From positions 948,501 to 1,012,500 of the forward strand of contig JAHBBC010000018.1 of assembly GCA_019915015.1 (NCBI GenBank): 64,000 bases of DNA, read 5' to 3'. Shown piece by piece: positions 54,946 through 64,000 of this stretch (positions are counted from its first letter, which is position 1; every line of letters begins with the position of its first letter). The DNA is from Auriscalpium vulgare. Lineage: Eukaryota; Basidiomycota; Agaricomycetes; Russulales; Auriscalpiaceae. The position numbers and the translations under genes were made by a program. The notes under the pieces are model-generated. The model saw only the letters and a program-made list of their open reading frames with translations, had not been told where the DNA came from and did no database searches.

Positions 54946-55814
54946 CGTCCACATGAGCCTCCCCCAGCACCTCAGCCACTCCCTGCTATAGCTGTACTCA
55001 TTCACGACACTTCATGGCGCCTTTTGGATACCCATGCTTGTAGTACTCTATAGCAGCCGGTTGTGAGCTCTCTTGAGCCCATGTTCAAATATGAGGACAC
55101 CTGCTCCTTCACGCCTTCACTTGTGGCCTGCCGCTCTATCCCTTGCAGCCCCGCTGCTCCCTCCACCCGCTGTCTGTGGCCTCCCAGACCCGCTTGTCCA
55201 GCCCGTGTGGCAGAGGCTGTTGGAGGAGGCGTCCGTCACAATACGTTGGTGGCATTCAGGATGCAAGACAGTGTCCGTCCATCTCGCGAGCTGCCCGGGC
55301 AGGCTGGCTCCGTCTTGAAGGCATGCAGCATCTACTCCTCTTACTCACTGATTTGGCCCGTCTGAAGCGTTCAACAGAATACCGCCAGAGGACACATCAA
55401 GAATTGGATGTCATTGTACAGTATGAATGGACACGGGGGCGCAATATGGTACTGTAATTATATGGACACGCAGGAGCAATATGGTACTGTGATTAAATAG
55501 ACATGGAGGCGCAATATGGTACTGTGATGGAGAGCAGCTGCATGGGACCATACTTACAGTAGAGAAGTAAGACAGCGGGCACAATTAAGTGGGGCCTTTG
55601 AGCTGGCTACAGCGTCTTGAAGGCGACGGGTTTGCATTTTCTACGTACGGAAGCCCTTGGTGCTCTTGACAGCTCTGCCAACCCCCATCTTGCTTGATGT
55701 CTTTGCGTCGTCGGGGCTAGTGGAATCAATGTTCTGTTAGTAGGCCCCAAAGCAACCAAGACCCCGAGGATTTGAACGAACCTTTCGTGGGTGCACTCAC
55801 CGGCGCGGGAGCTG
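54946..55814. other. Non-coding with a short tandem repeat
   Basis: At about 55425-55530 a unit of about 38-42 bp carrying GGCGCAATATGGTACTGT is repeated three times with small changes. No gene supported. Confidence 0.5.
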
Positions 55815-56225
55815 CTCTTCAAGAAAATATAGGGACCCTTCAAGAAAAGGGTTGGGACACCTGAAAGAAATGTAGGGGCCCTTCAAGAAAATGTAGAGAC
55901 ACTTCAGAGAAAATGTAGAGACACTTCAGAGAAAATGTAGAGACACTTCAGAGAAAATGTAGAGACACTTCAAAGAAAATGTAAAGACACTTCAGATAAA
56001 ATGTAGGGTCACTTCAGAGAAAATGTAGGGTCACTTCAGAGAAAATGTAGAGACACTTCAGAGAAAATGTAGGGTCACTTCAGAGAAAATGTAGGGTCAC
56101 TTCAGAGAAAATGTAGAGACACTTCAGTCAAAAAAGTGTGGGGACACCTTAAAAGAAATATGGGGACCCATGTAGAGACCCTTTAAGAAAATGTAGAGAC
56201 ACTTTAGAGAAATGTAGGGGACCCT
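55815..56225 (+). repeat. 22-bp minisatellite array
   Basis: A 22-bp unit, AGAGACACTTCAGAGAAAAT plus GT, with variants (GGGTCACTTCAGAGAAAAT), is repeated about a dozen times in the core (55885-56125). Looser 20-28-bp relatives lie on both sides. The ordered mix of AGAGAC and AGGGTC types shows amplification in blocks. Confidence 0.88.
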
Positions 56226-56861
56226 AGTAGCTGATGTAGTGTTACACTCTAGCCCGCACGCGAGATGCGGGGAAAGGGTATCGGGGTCACGCACTAACAA
56301 CGCCGCAAGGAGTTGTAGTGGTATCGATGCAAGTCTAGATCAACCTGTGGCGAGGGCACAAGATGAGAGGAGGTAGCCCTGCGCCGTTCTAGCACACACT
56401 TCAGAGTATCAGAGGGGATTAGATACAAATGAATAGGCTGAAGAGTCGTCGTATGTACATGGGGTTTATATAGTAAAGGGAGTCTGTCGTATCAGCCGAT
56501 CAGTACGTGCGGGGTACAAGTCCAACAGCTGTTGGGATGCATGCAGGAGGCCTGCAGGCATATCAGTCATGGATCAGTCATCCATCCGTCACATGATAAA
56601 GTAAGGTGTTAGGGGATAAGAGAAAGAAAGTCATATGTCCGTGCCGTTACGATTCCTATGAATCGTTGCTTATGTCATCTACATCCAGCTTTTTTTCGAC
56701 CCATGCAACGACAGTCTGTGTCGCCTTTTTTGGAAATTCACTCCCACGCTTTGTCCACTCGCGCTTTCAGCTCCCTCACCAGCCTCACGTCTACTCGGGA
56801 TGATACACTCACTGTACACATATTGTTGCCTATAAAGCATTCCACACACACAGTAATATTA
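56226..56861. other. Spacer between the minisatellite and the DDE transposon
   Basis: No gene seen. Confidence 0.4.
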
Positions 56862-59800
56862 CTAAGATAGGCCTCATTCATACGCAACCCCATCACGTGG
56901 CCTGTGACGGCGTGTGACACAGAGGCTCTCGCACTGAGCAACGTCGTGTCGCACCGTGTAGATGTCATTAATATGCAGAGGCAGTACGAATAGTAGATTT
57001 CGAGTCAAGCCACAATATATACTCATAATATAGAGATGAAACACGAGGACAGGAACAAAGAAGGGACACATTATGCAATGTTGTTCTCGGAAAGCTTGTG
57101 CATGATGTTGTTCGGCAGGACACGATGGCCCCGATATTTTTTGGCAGCCCACGCGGCTTGAGATCCATTCAAGCCTTTGTGGTACGCGTCAACAAAGCGA
57201 CGCGCGCGTGTAGCAAAGCTAAGTAAGTCAAATAGTCAGCTTACAACTTCAAGTCAGACAAGGAGAATGAAGCTTACCGGCGCATCGAGAGAAGGGAGAC
57301 AGATTCCAGGGCCTTGCGCACATTTTGTTCCAGATCAGACTCTTTGGAGGATGCCGGGAACTCACGATACTTGCGCTTCGCTGCTCCCCAGCATTGTTCA
57401 ATAGGATTCAGCTCACAATGGAACTTTGGCAAGAACACTACACCATATCCGCGAGCCTTGCAGAGAGTCTCAAGCAGAGACTCAACCGCTTCAAAGTCCG
57501 GCTGATTATAGAGGAGCCGGCGGCAGCAGCACCGCTCGAGCTTCGGGCACTGGAATTTGGGGCATTCCGCACGAAGCTGCTGCACTCCCTCAAAGCCACG
57601 CTCCTCCAGAAGTTTTGCCATGCCTTTGAAGCGCCCAGCAAGTTCATGGCCCTCGGGGAAATACAGCGGCTGCGGTGTCCCATCAGCAAATTTCGCGTCG
57701 GCCATCCGGACCTTTTCCTTCAGGAGCTTGCCGTCGGGTGCATAAACCGGCTTCCCATCCTGCCCAATAACTGTCCTTTCAACGAAGAAGTTCTCGCTCG
57801 GGAACTTCTGCATCCTGCGTGCAGACAGAGCATCGTCGGGGCGTTTTTGGTGAGTTGTCGCGTTGTCAAAGACAAAGATATGCCGGTCGTTCGGGTAGTG
57901 CTTGTCCAGGATGTCCATCGCCTTTGCGGTTTGACGCAATATGTCATCATTTGTGAAGTATCCCTCCCGGTTCTTCCCTGCCTTGAAGTAAACGCGAGCT
58001 GACTCTTGCTCCCCATCAGCTCCCGGCCGCCGAAGGTACCCATAGTCAGCCGAAACCATATCTGCCACCATCAATGATGCGCCTTCGCCCTTCGCCCGAG
58101 GCACCGCATTCTCTGTTCTGTGTACCCATCGCACTTTTCTGCGGTCGTTGGCGTAGAACGTGCTCTCATCGTGGAACCAGATGACAATGCGTCGATTGCG
58201 TGGCCGCGGTGAGTCTTCGTCTTGTGTTTCGTTGCCCTCGGGATCAAATGACCGCGTCAACTCGTTGAACTCGACCATCACAGGCAAGAAAACCTTCTGG
58301 CGGTAGTTCACAACATCCTCCCGCTCATGACCGTCAACATACTGCCCGGATGGAGTCTTGGACCAGCGATAGTCCATCATCTTCATCCACCGTTGCGCTG
58401 TAGCAAGAGAAATGGTACGTTTGATGTTATATTGCTCTTTGATGGTGGGCTGATCGAGGAAATGGACGATGTCCATAGCCTTGACGTATTTCCCGATCGT
58501 CTGCAGGTGCTGATGAATCGCATTCGCAAGGTCTCCATCCTTCAGCAGCGATGTATTCCACGAGCCATACGGATTCCGCGGGAGAGCATCTCGGTCAGCG
58601 AGGAACGCGCGCGTCCATTTGCGGATATTTCGCGCGGTGCGAGACCTTGCATTGTACATCCGCGCCACATATTCTGATGATGCTTTCCATCCAGGGGGTG
58701 ATGTGCGATCGTGCGGAAGGGAATGTCGGATGCGAGACTCGGCAGGGGACTGGTAGCCGAGGATTCGCGCGGCCTGAGTGTTGGTGTACGTGCGTAGGTG
58801 CATCTCCATCATCTCCAGCCGGCGTCGCAGAAGCTCATCCCCAGGAAAGGGTTTCGTCCCAATGCCATTCGTCCGAGGCGGCCGCAAGATCTTCGCAAGG
58901 TCAGCAAGTGCTGCACGGGCAGCATCTTGCGAAGGAGCAGGCTCAAATTTGCCTCGCGGCTTTTGGGGCACAGGGCCAGGCAAGGTGGGCGGACTGGCAG
59001 CGGCCGCGACAGGAGTAGTGTGAGGAGTGTCGAGATTGGCAGAGGATGATGGTCCGGTGCGTGCGCTATCGCTGCTCGTGATATTCGGCTGACATTTGTC
59101 CTCGAGAACCACAATCTCGTCATCCAAGTCGTCTTCATCATCACTCTCTTCATCCTCCGACACCTCTTCCAATTCTGGGACCGGCTCATACCCTCCTTCA
59201 AGCTCTTGCTCGTTCTCCAGCCACTCCGGGTCAAATTCGTATGAATCTGCTGTCAATACTCCGGTAACCGTGGCATCGAGACTGCCTTCCGAATTGCTTC
59301 CGAGTTGATCTTGACTTCCAGACACAGACTCGTCCGGCATAGCCGACATCAATGCATCCGTTGCCGTGCCAGTGTCATCGCCAGTGAACGCTGTTCCTGG
59401 CTGTATAGCTTCAAGCGTGCGCAGCTCGCACATGGCGTCGCCGGCACCCGTTTTTTTGGACCCAGACGACTCGTGGGGCACCAGAGGCTCGGGCTGCGCA
59501 GCGCCGCTGTCGCATGAGCGCGAGGAACTCGACAAGTGAGCATGCACTCACTTCATTTTCCTTCTCGGACTCATCACGAGAGCTATGCTTCTTTTTCTTC
59601 CAGTAGGCTTGTAGCTGGCTCACCCTGGCCTGCAGGCTGCGTCTCCGTTTGCCCATTAGCTGCTGTAGTGAAGAGGAATATCCCTCGTTGACAGCTCTTC
59701 ATCTTTTCCACACGACTTCTCCAGACCGGGCGGGTGCAGATCATGTCCTCGGATTTAGACACTTTCACTTATTTCTTTGTACTGAGGCCCTTTCATTTCA

Positions 59801-59979
59801 ATTGGAAAAAACAGTCTTATTCAGTATGTAGTTCTACAGGACAGTGTTTTTTCCGAATTGCGAGATGCCGCCTCTGTGCGGAGGAATTAGCTCTGTAACG
59901 CCGTGCACCCGCCGAATCAGCGTAGTCGTGACAATTGATGGCACGTGATGGGGTTGCGTATGAACGAGGCCTATCTTAG
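56862..59979 (-). mobile_element. DDE transposon with 38-bp TIRs
   Basis: CTAAGATAGGCCTC then TTCATACGCAACCCCATCACGTG starts at 56862 and returns inverted at 59942-59979, with one difference noticed over 38 bp (A or G). The enclosed 3.1 kb holds one minus-strand transposase gene. Target duplication not certain: TA precedes the left end but GA follows the right. Confidence 0.85.
57274..59656 (-). CDS. Tc1/IS630-like DDE transposase
   Basis: The likely first exon starts MGKRRRSLQARVSQLQAYWK and ends at ENE before the donor GTGAGTGC (about 59552). The main open frame then runs to 57274. An acidic N-terminal region (EEVSEDEESDDEDDLDDEIV) is followed by helix-turn-helix-like DNA-binding segments (NAIHQHLQTIGKYVKAMDIV, RTISLATAQRWMKMMDYRW). 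The DDE core has VIWFHDESTFYAND, FVFDNATTHQKR and CELNPIEQCWGAAKRK, the order and spacing of the IS630-Tc1-mariner superfamily. A Cys-rich insert (CPKFQCPKLERCCC) before the last acidic residue could bind zinc. No stop in the core, so possibly functional. The acceptor of exon 2 is not fixed. Confidence 0.82.
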
Positions 59980-60359
59980 GATTGAGCGTATAGAACAGCA
60001 GAGCGTATAGAACAGCACGATTGCTAGCAAGAGATGATGACGTCATTCCGGCTATTAAATTGCATTTAAAACCCGAAATGATGTCATTGCTCTTGAGCTC
60101 AAACCGCAGGGCAAAGATGTCAAATAAAGTAGTCTCTTGATGAAGAGGCTTAGTCGAGCTTGCGAGACGCAGCCTCTGCGAGGGCTAGCTAAGACACGTG
60201 ACGTCGCGAGGCAGCGACGTGACGCAATGACGTGAGAGCGCTCGAGCGCGAAAGAGGAAATCGCGGCGCGTCGGGGAAGGTCGAGCTTCTTCGACCTCGA
60301 CCACATCGTCCCCCGACGCTTGCCCACTGAGTTTTTCGATCCAACCCACTAAGACAACA
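59980..60359. other. Leader of the DIRS-like element, CRE-rich
   Basis: A 17-18-bp tandem pair AGCGTATAGAACAGC lies at about 59985-60017. A full cAMP-response-type site TGACGTCA is at 60038-60045, and more TGACGT/ACGTCG half-sites cluster at 60197-60235. No gene; probably the promoter of the gag frame starting at 60360. Confidence 0.5.
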
Positions 60360-61915
60360 ATGACATCTGGTAATCTAGGCAACAACTCTGGTAGCGTTAC
60401 TAGGCGCACGTCTATGCCCGTTCCGGGTCAACAGGTGAACGTTAGCGGCTTTCTGGCGGGCGCCACTGGAGGCCCGGCAGGAGGAACCGGGGGCGGGAGC
60501 ACTGCCGGTGGACTAGGAGCAGGATCAGGCACTGGAGGGTCGAGCGGCACTGCTGGAGGGGGCACAGGAGGAACCGGATCAGGCGGAGGAACCGGAGGCA
60601 CTTCAGGCGCAGGTACGTCGAGCGCCGGAACGACGCAGTCGGGAGGCGGAACTGGAGGGCAGTCTGGACAGACGACGGCGGTATATGGAGGTCACAGGGC
60701 GTGGACAAGTGGTCCGGTGAGTGGGGCCACAACGACGAGAAACGCGCCCCCGGCGTCGACGACGCAGACCAGCGCCCAGCCCAGCGCGGAGGATCAGGTC
60801 GCACTCTTAAGGCTCGCTAGGATGCTGGGGTCAGGCCAAGGCACTCAGGGCGCTACGGGTACTGGGTTCTGGGCGCATATACTCGGGCAAGGCACTCAGG
60901 CGGACGCGTCCAGCGCGCATACACCCGGTGCGGAGGCGAACTCGGCCTCGGGGTCGTCTGCTAAAGGGCCGAGGGTCTTCAAGAAGGACGCAGAGGTGAA
61001 GGTCTCAGCGGCGGAACGACAGGTCTCGTTTGCGCGGAGCTTGCAGGCAGCATGGAACGAGGGGGTTTATCTCGGGCTGCACGTCTTCACTAACGCCAAT
61101 TTGAAGAAGATCTGGGATTCACCATCGAAATATATTCAGAAGACACATCTGCCGACGTCTGAAAAGTCTCTGATGCTGCTCGCACCGGATCTACTTGGCA
61201 ACGAAGAGGACCTGGACCTAGACCAATGGGGCGAGGCGTACGCGAATTGGTTCAGGTTCATCAAAGCAGGGTCGCTTTCGAGGCGGAGATTCTAGAGCGA
61301 TGGGTGGAGCATAGAGATCGCCTGGCGGCGCACCCGGACAAGCGAGAACTCTTCCCTGCGATCAGGTTGTTCGACGCCAACGAGCGCAAGAATTACTTCA
61401 CGCGGCAGTTCGAGCACGATGAACACGCGTGGCTACGGGGTCTAGACAATGCGATCGCGACCTTCCGCTACGAGAATCCGAAGAACATGAACGCAGGAGG
61501 GCAGAAGCAGGGTGGGGAAGGCAAGAAGGGCTCGTCTCAGCGATACCAGCCGTACCCCTCCTCCGACAATCGTCCTGCGCGCGACTCCTTTCAAGGTGGC
61601 AGACAGTCAACGACCTCCCGGGGTGTCTGCATCATCTGTGGGAGGCCGGGGCATCAGGCGCGAGCGTGCCACGCAACGAAGACAGCGAATGGGAAGGCGA
61701 TCATCACCAGGTCGGACGCAGACAAGCCCGCAATTCTCAGCGGTGTCGGAACTCACACAAGAGACGAATTCTGCATACCGTTCAACATCTCCGGTCACTG
61801 CAGAGGAGAGCACACGGGCGCTGTACACCATGCCTGCTCGATCTGTGGGTCTGACCAGCACCACGCCAGCGCAGGGAAGTGCGCAGGTGGTGGAGGAGGA
61901 GCAAAATCCGCCTGA
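60360..61915 (+). CDS. DIRS-like gag with a frameshift
   Basis: From MTSGNLGNNSGSVTRRTSMP, a Gly/Thr-rich low-complexity region of about 150 residues leads to a helical domain (EVKVSAAERQVSFARSLQAA; LMLLAPDLLGNEEDLDLDQW). That frame stops at 61295. The homologous-looking continuation VAFEAEILERWVEHRDRLAA is in the -1 frame from about 61270. It carries a CCHC knuckle CIICGRPGHQARACH and a second Cys/His cluster (CRGEHTGAVHHACSICG) before the stop at 61915. The shift is either a decay mutation or programmed; I cannot tell which. Confidence 0.62.
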
Positions 61916-64000
61916 GGGGCGGTACGAAACGGCGCGCCAGGGTCTCGAACTTCCGTTCGACCCTGCCATCATTCCCCCCAAGCGCCATCTTGTCTCGTTT
62001 CACGGGGGGACATCTATCTTGCACAAGATCGTCACACCATACAATCCGGCGGCCTTCGATATCTACCTGCGCGCGTTTGGCCTTCTTGATCGTTTCCCTA
62101 CTCTTGTTCAGGGCCTCACGGAAGGCTTCCGCATGGGTTTCCCAGATTCTGAGCTGCATGACTCCATCATACCCCCATATATTCCGTCCGACAACGACGA
62201 CTCGATTGACGACTACATACGCGAAGAAGTAGAGGCACATAGGATGGACGGCCCGTTCACACAAGAAGAGATGGAGACACTGTGCGGAGGACACTTCGCG
62301 GCGGCTCCAGTGCACACCGTGACGACGACGGATGAGAACGGAAAGACGAAGCGGCGCATAGTGCGCAACATGTCGTACGTGGGCGAAGCAGGTTATTCAG
62401 TGAATGACCTGCTGGACTCAGACGATTTCCCGACCGAGTGGGGGACAGCGGCTACAGTAGCCGAAATTGTGAGTGATATTCCTTTGAGTCAGATGGTGCG
62501 CGTACCTGGATCGTGAGACGCGAAGTGCGCCGCGAGACGAAGGGTCGGGCAGCCGAGAGAGTCATGGGCCAGAGGCCAGAGCGCGCAGGGTCAGGAGAGA
62601 AGCTCCGCCCGCGTAAGGCCACAGGGAGGCGAAGCCCTACTGTGTGCAAGAGTCGGCCAAGAGCCAGAGCACGCGGGGACGAAGGCTAGACCTTCGCACG
62701 CGGAGACTCAGAGTGCGCGGAGAGGCTAGAGAGCCCAGCGTACAGTCGAGTCGCAGGAGGAGAGACGAGAGTCGCGCAGAGCAGCGCTGACGACATCGTA
62801 TTCAAACAGGTTGCGTCGTTACCAGAGGGTTCGACAGCGGCAACATTAGACGTGGAGAAAGCGTACCGGACAGTGCCGGTACACCCCGAAGACAAGAAAT
62901 TCCTGGCGGTAGCGCACCGCGGAGTGTTCTGGCTGGACCATGTGGTGCCGTTTGGCTCAACAACGGCGGCCGGAGTACACGGTGTCATCGCAGACGGGAC
63001 CGTAGCGATTTGGAGGAAGGTCGGCGTCGATCCTGCGGTCAAGTGGGTCGACGACAATACAATATTCAACCGACCGACGCGAGTGATAACGGATGGAGGA
63101 GGTACGACGTACGAGTACGCGTACGACTTGGCGCAGGCCAAAGGGATCATAGCGCCGCTGAAGATCCCCTGGCACCCGACGAAGGGCCAAGACTTCGCGC
63201 GGACGTTTGTATATCTAGGCTTCAGCTGGGACTTGGAGCAACGCACCGTGCAGCTAGCGCCGCACCAACACGTCAAGGTCGTGAAGAAGCTGGGAGACTT
63301 CATTGACGAGTTTCGAGGCCGACTAGTGCCGCTGAAGGACCTGCAGAGCATCAACGGCTCGTTAAACCATGTGGTATTCGTGTATCCACACGGACGCGCG
63401 TACCTGACGTCCCTGGCCAACGGCATCGCCGAGTATGGCAGAATACCACGCAGACGCCCGAGGAGGCGGTACATGAAGGAGTCTGCTTGGACAGACCTAC
63501 GCTGGTGGCTAGACGAACTGAAAGGCCCGTCGCCGATACGACCACTCACGTCGAGGGGCTTCACTCTTGATCTGGGTATCTGGGTGGACGCGTCGTCCGA
63601 CTGGGGAGTCGGCATCGTCTGGAACAGCCGAGAGACAGCGGCATGGCGATGGCTCCCAGGCTGGAATGATGGCACAGGGTGCGACATCGGCTGGGGCGAG
63701 GCCATCGCAGTCGAGATGGCCGTAGCGCTTGCGGACGCGAAGGGAATCACCAATGCGGTCATCCTGATCCGCAGTGACAACCAGGGCGTAATATACGCGT
63801 TCCGACGCGGCAGGAGCCGCAACTGGATGGTCAATCAATGCATACGCAGGGTTAACCTGATTTGCATGGTGAGGAATATCGAGTTAGAGCTCGAGTACGT
63901 GGAATCAAAGGTGACACGCAAGTTACGAGCGCGAGACCGCATTTTATTGACACAAGGAGATACAGGTTAATCTAGCGGACCCGATATCGCGCGGTGTCAT
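61830..64000 (+). CDS. DIRS-like reverse transcriptase/RNase H, 3' cut
   Basis: The frame overlaps gag from Met 61830 (MPARSVGLTSTTPAQG). LELPFDPAIIPPKRH and NMSYVGEAGYSVNDLLDSDD lead to a long intron, 62469-62809 (341 nt), that joins VAEI to VASLPEGSTAATLDVEKAYR. The catalytic box is VKWVDDN (63041-63061). RNase H follows (LGIWVDASSDWGVGIVWNSR, EAIAVEMAVALADAKG, DNQGVIYAF). A 55-nt intron (63911-63965) joins YVESK to VNLADPISRG at the right edge. Both introns keep phase, so the gene may be intact. It copies the element RNA into DNA for recombinase-mediated integration. Confidence 0.78.

Larger units (their letters stand above)
60360..64000 (+). mobile_element. DIRS-like retroelement, 3' part outside the window
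   Basis: Gag-like frames with zinc-binding motifs are followed by an RT/RNase H gene whose motifs (VEKAYRTVPVHPEDKKFLAV, VKWVDDN, DNQGVIYAF, VNLADPISRG) fit the DIRS group. The tyrosine recombinase expected downstream would lie beyond 64000. Terminal repeats were not identified, so the left boundary is approximate. Confidence 0.7.

Noticed and set aside
1..64000. CRISPR arrays, rRNA genes, bacterial operons or phage modules
   Set aside because: None seen. The only tandem arrays are minisatellite-like and lack spacers, and all genes are eukaryotic in form.

Overview
This is nuclear DNA from a filamentous basidiomycete, most likely an Agaricomycete close to the Polyporales. The evidence is short introns of about 50-60 nt with GTRNGY donors, closely packed multi-exon genes on both strands, fungal-type proteins (Ras, a Hul5/UBE3C-like HECT ligase, a MYND protein), and a mobile-element set typical of this class (two-gene Helitron, Ty3/gypsy, DIRS-like, MULE, DDE transposons). 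No prokaryotic operons, CRISPR arrays or rRNA were seen. Species and chromosome cannot be fixed from the sequence.

Layout. 1-5.9 kb is the right part of a Helitron: a Rep-helicase cut by the window edge, a second gene of unknown role, and a terminus with hairpin and CTAG. 6.4-8.5 kb holds a decayed NDUFA9 (complex I) pseudogene and a 0.6-kb tandem duplication. 9-26.5 kb is the host gene block: a 50-residue secreted peptide (-), an uncharacterised gene (+), a DSP-like probable pseudophosphatase (-), two uncharacterised genes (+), a TPR gene with an adjoining coiled-coil gene (-), Ras (-), a single-pass Ser/Thr-rich membrane protein (-), and a HECT E3 ligase (+) that is divergent from it. 26.5-28.1 kb is non-coding and rich in inverted repeats.

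From 28 kb on, mobile elements dominate. A complete, very young Ty3/gypsy element (28392-36655, two 657-bp LTRs with one difference noticed) sits in an exon of a MYND zinc-finger gene with a 4-bp target duplication. Its gag and pol are joined by a textbook -1 slippery heptamer. The same MYND gene is cut again by a truncated copy of a 1,972-bp long-inverted-repeat element. Two full copies of that element (43861-45832 and 52790-54761) are near-identical, have 7-8-bp target duplications, and one splits a coiled-coil gene. Other elements are gypsy remains (about 39.4-42.1 kb), a MULE-like transposase with a stop in its SWIM finger (47.4-49.6 kb), a TIR element of about 740 bp (50.85-51.59 kb), a DDE transposon with 38-bp TIRs (56862-59979), and a DIRS-like retroelement running off the right edge (60.36-64 kb).

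Exon boundaries were found by eye from splice signals and reading-frame continuity. They are exact where phases close (secreted peptide, DSP-like, 13.7-kb gene, Ras, membrane protein, Helitron genes) and approximate elsewhere. Family assignments rest on recalled motifs, not on a database search.
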